DNA from: Pedobacter polysacchareus
Lineage (GTDB): Bacteria > Bacteroidota > Bacteroidia > Sphingobacteriales > Sphingobacteriaceae
Reading direction: 5' to 3'
Length of the DNA stretch: 64,000 nucleotides
Assembly (NCBI RefSeq): GCF_019802255.1
Contig: NZ_JAHYSS010000004.1
Coordinates: 1 to 64,000, forward strand
Part shown: positions 33,312-42,604 of the stretch, in pieces
How the letters are laid out: every line of letters starts with the position of its first letter
Numbering within the stretch: position 1 is the stretch's first letter
Translations under genes and position numbers: made by a program
Notes under the pieces: model-generated
What the model was told of the DNA's origin: nothing
Database searches by the model: none
The model's input: only the letters and a program-made list of their open reading frames with translations

Positions 33312-33341
33312 TATAAGAATTAAAAGAAAAATAGGATATCA

Positions 33342-36300
33342 ATGTCAGACGACAAACCAATAATTTTATTTAAAGCAGTTAAGGAACTTAACGTAGGCAT
33401 AGCTACGGCCGTTGAGTTTTTAGAAAAGAAAGGCTTTTCTGTTGAGAATAAACCCACTACTAAGCTCTCCCGCGACATGTATAATGCGCTGTTGAAAGAG
33501 TTTCAGGGCGATAAGATCGTAAAAGAAGAAGCCAATCAGATTGTTATTGGTAAAATTCGTCGTGATGAGCCGGAAGCAGCCGAAAAAGCTGCAGAAGCAC
33601 CTAGAAAAAATGTAGAATTCGAAAATGAAGGCATCTTAATTAAGAACCTTCATTCGTATACTCCTCCTGTAGAAAAAGCTAAAGAAGAAACTCCGGCAAA
33701 ACCGGTGGCTCCTGTAGTGGAAAAAACAGAAGAGAAACCTGAAGAGGGAGCATTGCCGGGTGTGAAAATAGTAGGGAAAATCAATCTAGATGATTTAAAT
33801 ACTAAAACCCGTCCGGTGAAGAAAGACGAAGCACCAGAAGTGCCTCAGCCAGTTGCTGAAGCACCTAAAGTAGTGGAACCAACACCAGCCCCTGCTCCAG
33901 CGGAGAAAGCACTTGTAGAAGAAAAAGCAGTTGAGAAACCAGTAGAAGCCCCAAAAGCGGAAGTGGTTAAACCTGTGGAACAACCTAAGGTGGAAGAGAC
34001 TCCAAAGCCTGTTGAGCAACCTGTTGCTAAAATAGAGCCAGAAGTAAAAGAAACTCCAAAACCAGTGGAAGCACCAAAAATAATTGAAACGCCTAAAGTA
34101 GCGGAAGCTCCGAAAGTTGAAAAAACTGACGGTGTGGAAGTCATCAAGGCACGTTCTGTAAAACTATCAGGACCAAACATCATCGGTAAAATTGTATTAC
34201 CGGTAACACCTGATCGTAAATCGTCACCTGTAGCCTCATCGGCAGACAGCAATGATGCAAAGAGAAAGCGTAAACGTAAAAAGACTCCAGGCCATCCTGG
34301 CCAGGGAGGTCATACTTCCGGAGGAAATCAAGCGGCACCAGGAGCTGCAGGTACAGGCACAACAGCGCCGAAACCAGCACCTACTTTTACCAATAGACCT
34401 GATTTCAGGAACAATACGAATAACACTGCCAACAGGCCAAACTTCAGGAACAACAAACCAGGATCTCCTGGTAACGGTCCTAAAGAAGAACCTACGGAAA
34501 AAGAAATCCAGGATCAGATCAAAGCAACACTTGCCCGTTTAAGTGGAGCAGGTAAATCTGGTAAGTTCGCACAGCGTGCAAAATTACGTCGTCAAAAACG
34601 TGATGATGTGGCGCTTTCTGCAGACGAAGCAGCAATGGAGCTGGAATCACAATCCAAAGTATTAAAGGTGACGGAATTTGTTACGGCAAATGAGTTGGCT
34701 ACAATGATGGATGTGCCAGTAACGAAAATTATCGGAACTTGTATGAGTTTAGGTATGTTCGTATCTATTAACCAACGTCTGGATGCAGAAACATTAACGA
34801 TTGTTGCGGATGAATTCGGTTACGAAATTCAATTCGTGAAACCGGATGATGAAAGCGATATCCTGATCGAAGAAGAAGATAGCGAAGAAGATTTAGTACC
34901 AAGAGCACCGGTTGTGACGATTATGGGTCACGTCGATCACGGTAAGACTTCATTGCTGGATTATATTCGTAAAGCAAACGTAGTGGCTGGTGAAGCCGGT
35001 GGTATTACACAGCACATTGGTGCTTATATGGTAACCACGCCTACAGGTAAACAAGTAACTTTCTTAGATACTCCAGGTCACGAAGCCTTTACAGCGATGC
35101 GTGCACGTGGTGCGAAAGTTGCCGATATTGCCATCATTGTGGTTGCAGCGGATGATGCAGTAATGCCTCAGACTAAAGAAGCAATCCAACATGCTCAGGC
35201 AGCAGGCGTACCATTGGTATTCGCCTTTACCAAAATTGATAAACCGGGTGCAAACTCAGAAAAAATACGCGAGCAATTATCGACAATGAATATCCTTGTA
35301 GAGGATTGGGGAGGTACTTTCCAATCACAGGAGATTTCAGGTAAGAGCGGACTAAACGTAGACTTGTTATTAGAGAAGGTATTATTAGAAGCAGAAATGC
35401 TGGACCTTAAAGCCAACCCTAACAAACGTGCTACAGGTAGTGTAATTGAAGCCACCTTAGATAAAGGTCGTGGTATTGTTACTACGGTTCTTGTTCAGGC
35501 AGGTACTTTGAAAATCGGTGATCCGATCTTAGCGGGTAGTTATAGCGGACGTGTGAAAGCGTTGTTTAACGAACGTGGTCAGAAAGTTGATAAAGCAGGC
35601 CCATCTGTACCAGTACAGGTATTAGGTATGCAGGGAGCACCTACGGCTGGTGATAGATTCAATGCACTGGAAAGTGAAGTTGAAGCAAGAGAAATTGCCA
35701 ACAAACGTCTGCAGTTAATGCGTGAGCAGGGTCTTCGTACTCAGAAACACATTACCTTGGATGAGATCGGTCGTCGTTTGGCTATCGGTAACTTTAAAGA
35801 GCTGAACCTGATTGTTAAAGGTGATGTGGATGGTTCAATCGAGGCATTATCTGACTCATTATTGAAACTGTCTACGGAAGAGATTCAAATCAATATCATT
35901 AGTAAAGCAGTAGGTCAGATCTCTGAATCTGATGTATTGTTAGCTTCTGCTTCTGATGCGATCATCATCGGTTTCCAGGTTCGTCCTTCCCCAGGAGCGC
36001 GTAAGCTTGCTGAGGCGGAACAAATTGACATCAGACTTTACTCGATCATCTACGATGCAATCAATGAGATTAAAGCAGCGATGGAAGGTATGTTAGCTCC
36101 AGAATTTGAAGAGAAAATCACCGCTAACGTGGAGATCAGAGATACTTTCAAAATCACTAAAGTGGGTACAATTGCCGGATGTATGGTATTGGATGGTACG
36201 ATTACTCGTAACAGCAAGATCCGTATCGTTAGAGATGGTGTAGTAATTTACACAGGTGAACTGGCTTCGTTGAAACGTTATAAAGATGACGTGAAAGAAG

Positions 36301-36407
36301 TGTCAAGAGGCTACGAATGTGGATTGAACATTCAGAACTTTAACAACATCGAAGTAGGTGACATCGTTGAAGCTTACGAACAAGTAGAAGTAAAAAGAAA
36401 GTTGTAA
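33342..36407 (+). CDS. infB: translation initiation factor IF-2
   Basis: IF-2 is the GTPase that positions initiator tRNA on the 30S subunit. The 1021-residue product begins with an IF2_N-like segment ([22 protein letters not shown]). It then has a low-complexity Pro/Ala/Glu/Lys linker from about residue 75 to 270 and a basic Gly/Asn/Pro-rich stretch to 385. The conserved core follows: G1 GHVDHGKTS near residue 529, DTPGHEAF, and NKID-type FTKIDKPG. C-terminal domains with [17 protein letters not shown] and the terminal EVKRKL complete it. Third gene of the rimP operon; a terminator follows 24 nt after the stop. Confidence 0.97.
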   Translation: MSDDKPIILFKAVKELNVGIATAVEFLEKKGFSVENKPTTKLSRDMYNALLKEFQGDKIVKEEANQIVIGKIRRDEPEAAEKAAEAPRKNVEFENEGILIKNLHSYTPPVEKAKEETPAKPVAPVVEKTEEKPEEGALPGVKIVGKINLDDLNTKTRPVKKDEAPEVPQPVAEAPKVVEPTPAPAPAEKALVEEKAVEKPVEAPKAEVVKPVEQPKVEETPKPVEQPVAKIEPEVKETPKPVEAPKIIETPKVAEAPKVEKTDGVEVIKARSVKLSGPNIIGKIVLPVTPDRKSSPVASSADSNDAKRKRKRKKTPGHPGQGGHTSGGNQAAPGAAGTGTTAPKPAPTFTNRPDFRNNTNNTANRPNFRNNKPGSPGNGPKEEPTEKEIQDQIKATLARLSGAGKSGKFAQRAKLRRQKRDDVALSADEAAMELESQSKVLKVTEFVTANELATMMDVPVTKIIGTCMSLGMFVSINQRLDAETLTIVADEFGYEIQFVKPDDESDILIEEEDSEEDLVPRAPVVTIMGHVDHGKTSLLDYIRKANVVAGEAGGITQHIGAYMVTTPTGKQVTFLDTPGHEAFTAMRARGAKVADIAIIVVAADDAVMPQTKEAIQHAQAAGVPLVFAFTKIDKPGANSEKIREQLSTMNILVEDWGGTFQSQEISGKSGLNVDLLLEKVLLEAEMLDLKANPNKRATGSVIEATLDKGRGIVTTVLVQAGTLKIGDPILAGSYSGRVKALFNERGQKVDKAGPSVPVQVLGMQGAPTAGDRFNALESEVEAREIANKRLQLMREQGLRTQKHITLDEIGRRLAIGNFKELNLIVKGDVDGSIEALSDSLLKLSTEEIQINIISKAVGQISESDVLLASASDAIIIGFQVRPSPGARKLAEAEQIDIRLYSIIYDAINEIKAAMEGMLAPEFEEKITANVEIRDTFKITKVGTIAGCMVLDGTITRNSKIRIVRDGVVIYTGELASLKRYKDDVKEVSRGYECGLNIQNFNNIEVGDIVEAYEQVEVKRKL

Positions 36408-36431
36408 AGCTTTCTTAAACATAAAATAACT

Positions 36432-36461
36432 AACCGCCACAGTCTCTGTGGCGGTTTTTTT
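36432..36461 (+). terminator. rimP-nusA-infB operon terminator
   Basis: AACCGCCACAG (36432-36442) and CTGTGGCGGTT (36446-36456) form a perfect 11-bp stem with a TCT loop followed by TTTTT. Confidence 0.93.
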
Positions 36462-36484
36462 ACGCATAAAAAATATAAACACTA

Positions 36485-37342
36485 ATGACGACCATTAAAG
36501 CAGGTTACCTGATTTCCTACGATTACGAGTTTGTGAGAACTTCATTGCCCAGAATCTATGACTTTGTGGATGAAATATATTTTGCCGTAGATGTAGAGGG
36601 GAAAACCTGGTCTGGTGGCTCATTGGAAATTGATCCGCAGTTTTGGGAATGGGTTAAGAAATTTGATAAAGATGAGAAAATCAAAGTTTATAAAGACCAG
36701 TTTTACCTGCCTGGTCTTAGCCCAATGGAATGCGATACCAGAGAAAGAAACTTTTTGGGTAAAAGGATGGGTAAGGCTGATTGGTACATCCAGATAGATT
36801 CGGACGAATATTTTGTAGATTTTGAAGCCTTTATTCAAAGGCTGAAAGCGTATCATCCGGAAAAGCCAACCAGCATTTATTGTAGCGTAGCTACTTTATT
36901 TAAAGAACTACCTACTGGTTTTCTATTGATTGATGATTCTTTTGAAACACTTAGCTTTGCCACTAATTATCCGGTATATGACCTGGCCAGGAATAATACA
37001 TCTGGCAATGAACAAGTACATTGGGATAATTTAATGCTGCACCAGAGCTGGGCAAGAACGACTGAAGACATTCAGCAAAAACTTAACAATTGGAGCCATA
37101 AAGATGATTTCAACACCAAAAGCTTTTTTAAACTATGGGATGCAGTAGATGAAGACAATTACAATTGCCTGAGAAACTTTCATCCGCTTTATCCGATTAC
37201 CTGGCCTAAATTGATCCTGTTTAAGGGAACAATCAGTGAGATCTTGAATTCTGAGGAGCTGAAAAGATTTAAAACTAAAAATCAAGTGCCCGTAAAAAGG
37301 AAGTCCTTCTTTTTGAGGCTTTGGAAAAAAATAAAGTCTTAG
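36485..37342 (+). CDS. putative glycosyltransferase with DxD motif
   Basis: This 285-residue soluble protein looks like a GT-A-type glycosyltransferase: an opening segment KAGYLISYDYEFVRTSLPRIYDFVDEIYFAVD and an IQIDSDEYF motif near residue 105 that resembles the metal-binding DxD. It ends in a very basic tail (KRKSFFLRLWKKIKS) that could attach it to the inner membrane. Substrate and acceptor are unknown. It is the only plus-strand gene in the glycosyltransferase region and has its own terminator, so it is not in the large minus-strand cluster. Confidence 0.65.
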   Translation: MTTIKAGYLISYDYEFVRTSLPRIYDFVDEIYFAVDVEGKTWSGGSLEIDPQFWEWVKKFDKDEKIKVYKDQFYLPGLSPMECDTRERNFLGKRMGKADWYIQIDSDEYFVDFEAFIQRLKAYHPEKPTSIYCSVATLFKELPTGFLLIDDSFETLSFATNYPVYDLARNNTSGNEQVHWDNLMLHQSWARTTEDIQQKLNNWSHKDDFNTKSFFKLWDAVDEDNYNCLRNFHPLYPITWPKLILFKGTISEILNSEELKRFKTKNQVPVKRKSFFLRLWKKIKS

Positions 37343-37370
37343 CAGCGAACGGGCTCATAAAATTTAATAG

Positions 37371-37407
37371 AAAAAGAGACCATATCATCACGATATGGTC
37401 TCTTTTT
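37371..37407 (+). terminator. terminator of the putative glycosyltransferase gene
   Basis: AAAAAGAGACCATATC (37371-37386) pairs perfectly with GATATGGTCTCTTTTT (37392-37407), a 16-bp stem with an ATCAC loop. A- and T-runs on both sides allow bidirectional use. Confidence 0.92.
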
Positions 37408-37465
37408 CATGCTGCGCCGATAGGGGCTCACGAACGGCACGTAGAGTGGTGTGAGGGTACAAGTA
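37408..37465 (+). other. possible decayed group II intron 3' fragment
   Basis: Directly after the terminator stem is a GC-rich segment reading GGGGCTCACGAACGGCACG and then TAGAGTGGTGTGAGGGT. It resembles the domain V region that follows the reverse-transcriptase gene of bacterial group II introns (cf. CACGTACGGTGGTGTGAGAGG). Group IIC introns prefer sites right after terminators, which fits the position. No reverse transcriptase or complete catalytic core is present. This is a resemblance only. Confidence 0.25.
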
Positions 37466-37564
37466 AGCAAATAATGATTACCTTACTTCTCAATTGTAAT
37501 TTGAAGCGAATTAAATCGCTTTGCTATTTGCCGAATATTAGAAGATTTTTTAGCTTAGGAGCGT

Positions 37565-38209
37565 CTAAAGGTACCCAATAATGCCTTCTAAATACCAATC
37601 ACTATTTCCATTCCCGATCCAAGTAAAATCATGAGTGTATATCCGATCAAATTTGCCTTTCAGTCTGAAATAAGAGTAAATGGGAGCTCCTGACCCCATA
37701 TTATTAAGGCCTGACTGAAGATATCCTACTATGCCTTCTGAGATGTATTGGTCAGGAGTGGCACTTGAAGTAGTAAAGTAGTGATCTCCGTTACTGGGAC
37801 GATAGTACCTGTAAAGCGCTATTAGTGGTCCTGAAAATTGATCATGTGTTGAAGTAGCATAAAGATAAAAAACACTTCCATCAGCCTGCCATTCCGAAAA
37901 TCCATCATTATTAATTGTATTTATCAATTGATAAGCTTCGGGGCCTGATGCCATGAAATGTTGATTTGTCTTGTATCGGATTAATTTGTAAAGAATTACT
38001 CGGCCGGGAATTTCTTGTTTTTATGGAAGTTGAAATGCAACTCTTGCATTGACAGAGCTGCTTTTTAAACTATCGGCCGGAAGCCTCGTAGCGCCTACCT
38101 TATCAGCCTTTACTGGCAATTCCTTTTCAATTAAATCTGTAGATGTTTCTTTCTTGCAGGCAGTGACTATTAAAATAAGTAATAAGAAAGATAAATATTT
38201 GATTTTCAT
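37565..38209 (-). pseudogene. DUF5648-type lipoprotein interrupted by an in-frame TAA
   Basis: An ATG at 38209 opens a lipoprotein (signal peptide ending LLILIVTAC, then KKETSTD) that stops at TAA 38023-38021 after 62 residues. In the same frame, with no shift, coding sequence resumes directly and runs to 37565. It shows two DUF5648-like repeats: ILYKLIRYKTNQHFMASG, and ALYRYYRPSNGDHYFTTSS with GIVGYL and GIIGYL endings. One base change therefore separates it from a normal secreted repeat lipoprotein of about 214 codons. It could be a recent pseudogene, a sequencing error, or readthrough. DUF5648 domains are of unknown function, often in secreted or cell-wall proteins. Confidence 0.75.
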
Positions 38210-38486
38210 AATATTTTAAATATTGTTTTGGTGAAATAAAATATAAATAATGAAATTTATAGTTTTACTATTTAATTTGTTAATCTTTATTAAAATAAAT
38301 AAAATTTATATGTTTTTATTTTTAAAAAAAAGATTTTATATGTTTTTTGTAAAAAATAAATTAACTTTTGTTGCGTTTTTTGAACGAAAGATTTTGGCTT
38401 GAGTTTTCTGTACAAAAACTAAGATTTGATGATGAATGAATTTGGATTTTAGGCTGCTCAGTTACGTAAAAATGAGAAATCAGGCA
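38210..38486. other. very AT-rich intergenic stretch
   Basis: About 280 nt between the broken lipoprotein and the glycosyltransferase cluster terminator contain long A and T runs and no supported gene. The lipoprotein promoter should be here on the minus strand, but no box fits TAnnTTFG-type consensus (TAnnTTTG) well. The composition is clearly more AT-rich than the neighbouring genes. Confidence 0.6.
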
Positions 38487-38515
38487 CAGGAAAAGAAGAC
38501 ATTCTTCTTTTCCTG
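38487..38515 (-). terminator. probable terminator of the glycosyltransferase cluster
   Basis: CAGGAAAAGAAGA (38487-38499) pairs perfectly with TCTTCTTTTCCTG (38503-38515), loop CAT, 25 nt after the stop of the last cluster gene. The T-tract after it on the minus strand is weak (TGATTTCTCATTTTT), so termination is likely but not certain. Confidence 0.6.
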
Positions 38516-38539
38516 GTTATGGAAAGAATAATTAAAATT

Positions 38540-39514
38540 TTAGCGATGAACCGCCTGATAAAACTTTTTAATTTTTAGCATCACTGTGTTTTTGCCGATT
38601 TCAAAAGGACTTAGGAATATAAGTGTGTCCTTTGCTTTTTCTTTGCGTTCTATTGTACTTGCAGTTAAGAAACGGAAAGGGGTAACTAGCAATAACCTCA
38701 TTTTTGTCAGCAAGTTTTTTTCAGATTTCAATTTCAGCGCGTTTGCCAGATAGTATTTGTGAAGGATCTTATTACTTTCTGTAAAGCCTTTAAAAAGATT
38801 AACTCTGTATTCACTTTGTAAGCGATTCTCGGGCATATAATGTTTAAAGATGAGGTTCTCGTCATAATACAACTTATAGTCTGCGAGGATTAACCGCTGG
38901 CAATATTCGGCATCCTCTCCTGCGGTCAGTTGCTTGCCTAACCTCCCTGTCAATAAAGAAGGGAAACCCATATACATTTGCTGATATAAGGAAGTCCGTG
39001 TGCCCAATCCTGCACCCCATAAATGCCCATTGGTCGTAGCGTCGCCAGTTTGTGGCCTTTGCTTACCGGTTGCATAGCCTTCTGCATAATCTCTAAACCA
39101 TGTTGGGAGTGAGGGTAAATCGCATACTGCAATTCCTTGCCCGCCAACGGCACCTACTTGTGGATGGTGATCTAAAACGGCATACATCCTTTCCAGATAA
39201 TCCGGATTTAGCCAGTTGTCGTCATCACAAATCAGAAGATATTCAAATTTTGCCTTTGCAGCACCTAGCTCCAATGCGTAAATCTTTCCAGGCTTTTGCT
39301 CGGAAAGTATAATAAATGGAACGGATGGCAGGTTGTATTTATTCCATTCTGTTTGTGCAACCGCTGCAGAATCATCTTTAGAAGCATTGTCTATTACAAT
39401 AAGCTCCCATTTAAGTGCAGGCCCTGTCTTTTGGGAAGCGAGGTGTTCAATGGTTTTGGCAAGCCTGGTGGCGCCATTGTAAGTGCAGACAAGAACAGTA
39501 ATTCCTTTATTCAT
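38540..39514 (-). CDS. family 2 glycosyltransferase
   Basis: A 324-residue GT-A enzyme opening MNKGITVLVCTYNGATRLAKTI, with ELIVIDNASKDDSA and the DxD-like motif ICDDDNWLNPDYLE near residue 100. It ends in a basic region. The start at 39514 (4 nt after the previous stop) is preferred over a longer frame to 39556, which would overlap the upstream gene. Last gene of the minus-strand surface-glycan cluster. Donor and acceptor sugars unknown. Confidence 0.87.
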   Translation of the reverse strand: MNKGITVLVCTYNGATRLAKTIEHLASQKTGPALKWELIVIDNASKDDSAAVAQTEWNKYNLPSVPFIILSEQKPGKIYALELGAAKAKFEYLLICDDDNWLNPDYLERMYAVLDHHPQVGAVGGQGIAVCDLPSLPTWFRDYAEGYATGKQRPQTGDATTNGHLWGAGLGTRTSLYQQMYMGFPSLLTGRLGKQLTAGEDAEYCQRLILADYKLYYDENLIFKHYMPENRLQSEYRVNLFKGFTESNKILHKYYLANALKLKSEKNLLTKMRLLLVTPFRFLTASTIERKEKAKDTLIFLSPFEIGKNTVMLKIKKFYQAVHR

Positions 39515-39518
39515 TTGC

Positions 39519-40439
39519 TTATTTTTTCTTTTGCTTGAATTTCTTCCATATTGCAATCGGAACTAATTTAATCATACTAGTTTTAGTAGATAGCGAGTTG
39601 TTAAATAGGTTTTTAACGATATCTTTATTGGCTTTTTCGATGGTATCTTTTACTTGCCAGTAATCAATAAATTTCTTCTTGTAAGCGCGGTAGTATTGGC
39701 GTTCAGTAATCAATTGATCGGTATACATCATATTTAGGATTCTAAGCTCTTCTACAAAATTCAATCCGCTCTGGTAAGCTTTTCCACTTACATCGTTGCC
39801 GTGTTTTCTGAAGTAATTTAGGATTTTTCCAGAGATGTGGACCTTGCCAGATCTGGACAACTGGATCCAGAAAAACCAATCTCCACAAAAGCGGAAGGTA
39901 GTCAGTTGTTCAGGGATTTGGTCAAATTTATCCTTTCTCCAGATGGCCATACTTGCATTAAATATAGCCACAGGTACTGATAAGTAGTTTTGAATAAATT
40001 GATTTCCGTCTACGGTTTCTGACAATACGCGGTGATTGGACTGGAAAATAATGTCATGTTGGTCGTTCACACAATAAGATTGGCAATAACTAATCACTGT
40101 GTTTTTATCTTTTTCTATGCCGGCTATTAATGTTTCCAGAAGGGTGGGGTCACACCAATCGTCACTTTCTGCAATCCATATATAGGTGCCCTGAGCTACA
40201 TTTACACCCTTTTTCCATTGTTTGAAAGTGCTGCCGCTATTTTGTTCATTAAAAATAACCTGGGTAACTTTAGGATGGCCGCGGTATCGGGCTAAAACTT
40301 TCCTGCTGTCATCTGTGGAACAATCGTCCATAAGGATGAGTTCAAAGTCCTGAAAGGTCTGAGAAAGAATGCTTTCTATTCTTTGCTCCAGATATTTCGC
40401 ATGATTGAAATTAGGAACGATAACAGATACTCTTGGCAT
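39519..40439 (-). CDS. family 2 glycosyltransferase
   Basis: 306 residues with the classic GT2 opening RVSVIVPNFNHAKYLEQRIESIL, LILMDDCSTDDS, and the donor-metal motif IAESDDWCDP near residue 90. A Lys-rich C-terminus (WKKFKQKKK) suggests membrane attachment. It is 4 nt upstream of the next glycosyltransferase and 54 nt downstream of the previous one, consistent with a single operon. Likely adds one sugar of an LPS or capsule repeat. Specificity cannot be assigned. Confidence 0.88.
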   Translation of the reverse strand: MPRVSVIVPNFNHAKYLEQRIESILSQTFQDFELILMDDCSTDDSRKVLARYRGHPKVTQVIFNEQNSGSTFKQWKKGVNVAQGTYIWIAESDDWCDPTLLETLIAGIEKDKNTVISYCQSYCVNDQHDIIFQSNHRVLSETVDGNQFIQNYLSVPVAIFNASMAIWRKDKFDQIPEQLTTFRFCGDWFFWIQLSRSGKVHISGKILNYFRKHGNDVSGKAYQSGLNFVEELRILNMMYTDQLITERQYYRAYKKKFIDYWQVKDTIEKANKDIVKNLFNNSLSTKTSMIKLVPIAIWKKFKQKKK

Positions 40440-40493
40440 GAGATAGGTGATTATGAGGTAAAAATAATGGTTTCTGTTAGGTAGACTTTGTTT

Positions 40494-41723
40494 TTAGCGA
40501 ATTTTTTTTAACTGCCATAAAATACTTTTCATCATTTCGGAACGGCCATAGGTATTTAGACATCTTCTAGTATATTCATTGATCAGATCCTTTGAAAAAT
40601 TGGCGACCAGGCTATCCAAAGTGCTGCTTTCCATTCCAAGATGTTTGTAGACTAATTGTTCCAGACTACTGGTAATCTTTTGAGCTTTATAAGCATTTAC
40701 AATTTTTTCTTTTGAAGCAGCGGACAAGCGGGTTCTCGCTGTTTCATCTTCATACAGATATTGGAGTGCCGAGGCGATTTGATACTGATTGGCTTTCGCT
40801 ACCATTCCGGTTTTCTGGTGGTCTACCAGCTCTATTTGTGCATTGTCTCGATCTTCTGTGCTGATGGTCAAGACAGGTGTGCCAGCCGTCATTGCTTCTG
40901 CAATCACCATTCCAAAGCTTTCCCCAATGGCACTTGCTGCTAGAAAAATATCAATAGTTTTATAGTAATACAATAGTTCCTGAAGATCAGAAGTGTTTTC
41001 ACAGATGATCAGTTTATCAGTGATCCCTAGTTTTTGCGCATGAGTTATCATTTTAGGTGTGGCACCAAGTAATAAGAAACGTGCATTGCTTATTTTTTCT
41101 GCAAATATTTTGAATCCATCCAGACTGATCAGATCGAATTTATTGTCATCCGCCCGGCCAATTCTACCGACTATAAAAAAGCTATTCAGGTTTTTATGTT
41201 TCTTGAAGTTCAATACTGCTGGAGGTTCAGGCAATAAGTTGCTGAGGTGATCTACATCGACAGGATAAGGCAAGACTTTTCTTTTGTCCTCAAAATTGTT
41301 TTTTAACTTTTTGTCCAGCTCCATACGTCTTACCAGAATCATCTTGGAGATGAAAAGATCGTAATCGATTACGTCATAAGTACTGTTGTCGAATAAGCCA
41401 AATACATTAGTTTGAATTACTATTTTTGGTTTATTCATCTTAATGATTTGGTACAAATCGGGTTCTAAAATACCATTTCCATGCCAATGTAATACGTCAG
41501 TTTCCTTTAATAGTTCAGCAAAATCCTGTAAATTACCATTGAGTACGGTCACCTTGATGCCTAAATCTTCGATAAGTTTCACTCTTGGTCCCCCCTCCAG
41601 CAGGGCAACTACGGTTACTTCAAAACGTGATTTGTCGAAAAATTTGCTATATAACTGCAAAGCATATTCCGTCCCTCCCAAGCCAAGTTGGTTCACAGCT
41701 TCTATTATTTTTATTTTTTTCAT
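40494..41723 (-). CDS. family 4 glycosyltransferase
   Basis: 409 residues with a GT-B architecture: an N-terminal VNQLGLGGTEYALQLYSKFF segment, HWHGNG near residue 80, and a C-terminal nucleotide-sugar half with VGRIGRADDNKFD and the EX7E-like GESFGMVIAEAMTAGTPVLTIS. GT4 enzymes are retaining transferases that use UDP-, GDP- or ADP-sugars. The tail (MMKSILWQLKKIR) is amphipathic. Part of the minus-strand glycan operon, 17 nt after its upstream neighbour. Confidence 0.88.
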   Translation of the reverse strand: MKKIKIIEAVNQLGLGGTEYALQLYSKFFDKSRFEVTVVALLEGGPRVKLIEDLGIKVTVLNGNLQDFAELLKETDVLHWHGNGILEPDLYQIIKMNKPKIVIQTNVFGLFDNSTYDVIDYDLFISKMILVRRMELDKKLKNNFEDKRKVLPYPVDVDHLSNLLPEPPAVLNFKKHKNLNSFFIVGRIGRADDNKFDLISLDGFKIFAEKISNARFLLLGATPKMITHAQKLGITDKLIICENTSDLQELLYYYKTIDIFLAASAIGESFGMVIAEAMTAGTPVLTISTEDRDNAQIELVDHQKTGMVAKANQYQIASALQYLYEDETARTRLSAASKEKIVNAYKAQKITSSLEQLVYKHLGMESSTLDSLVANFSKDLINEYTRRCLNTYGRSEMMKSILWQLKKIR

Positions 41724-41740
41724 AAAATCAGGTTTGATGT

Positions 41741-42562
41741 TTATCCTTTCTGTTTGGGAAGGAAGAACTGTAGGGCACTCATGGTCATTTTTAAAATTCT
41801 CCAGGCTACTTTGTTTTGTTTCAGGAGTAAGAACTGCTTCATTCTTTTTTGCTGCAGTTCCGGGAAGAAAATGTAGTCGTCTTTAAATGCAGGAAAGAAT
41901 TTATCCAGGGTCGCTGCTCTTTCTTTCCTCATCATGACATGGTTATCCACATTAGAAGAGAGCCCGGTCGCATCGTAATTAGTGAGGATACTGTTGATAT
42001 GTTGATAAGGAACGTCTTTTTTGCAAATCGCATAGATGAAAAACTCCCAGTCGGACACAATTTTAAAGGATTCATTGTAATAGAAAAATTTATCAAAAAG
42101 TGCTCTTTTGATAAAGCTGGCCTGATGAGAGAGGTTGTGCTCGTAAAAAAAACCGAAAGTTAACCGGTCAGGAAAAGTCCTGATGGTCTGTTTGCTGATT
42201 TCATCATAAATGATATCGCCATAATAGATGCCATGTTCCCCGGTGATTTCCTGGTTTACCTGTGCCAGTACTTCCGAATGGTATAAGCTATCGCCGCTGT
42301 TTAAAAACAACAGGTATTCGCCTTTCGACATTTTGATGCCTTTATTCATGGCGTGGTAAATACCTCGGTCTGGTTCGGACACCCACTGGGTAAATAATGC
42401 TGCGTGTTCCACCAGCAATTCTTTACTGCCATCTGTACTGCCACCATCAATAACGAAGAATTCAAAACCCTTGAAAGATTGGTCTGCAACGCTTTTTATG
42501 GTGTTCTGAAGTCCAGCTTTGTCGTTGTAGTTGACAGTAATGATAGATATTTTAGGGTTCAT
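41741..42562 (-). CDS. family 2 glycosyltransferase
   Basis: 273 residues beginning PKISIITVNYNDKAGLQNTIKSV, with EFFVIDGGSTDGSKELL, SEPDRGIYHAMNKGI and the metal-binding FLNSGDS near residue 87. This subgroup pattern (DGGSTDG plus EPDRGIYDAMNKG) is common in capsule and colanic-acid type glycosyltransferases such as WcaA/WcaE-like enzymes. Precise specificity unknown. It sits between two GT4 genes. Confidence 0.88.
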   Translation of the reverse strand: MNPKISIITVNYNDKAGLQNTIKSVADQSFKGFEFFVIDGGSTDGSKELLVEHAALFTQWVSEPDRGIYHAMNKGIKMSKGEYLLFLNSGDSLYHSEVLAQVNQEITGEHGIYYGDIIYDEISKQTIRTFPDRLTFGFFYEHNLSHQASFIKRALFDKFFYYNESFKIVSDWEFFIYAICKKDVPYQHINSILTNYDATGLSSNVDNHVMMRKERAATLDKFFPAFKDDYIFFPELQQKRMKQFLLLKQNKVAWRILKMTMSALQFFLPKQKG

Positions 42563-42604
42563 TATAGCTTTAGGTTGATGTTAGGCGATATAATTCTGTA
42601 GAAT

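Noticed and set aside
33795..34252. Long antisense ORFs over the IF-2 linker
   Set aside because: They mirror the low-complexity Pro/Ala/Glu/Lys region and have no independent features.
37321..37581. 86-codon plus-strand ORF after the putative glycosyltransferase
   Set aside because: It runs through a terminator hairpin, shows no family features and overlaps the 3' part of the DUF5648 gene.
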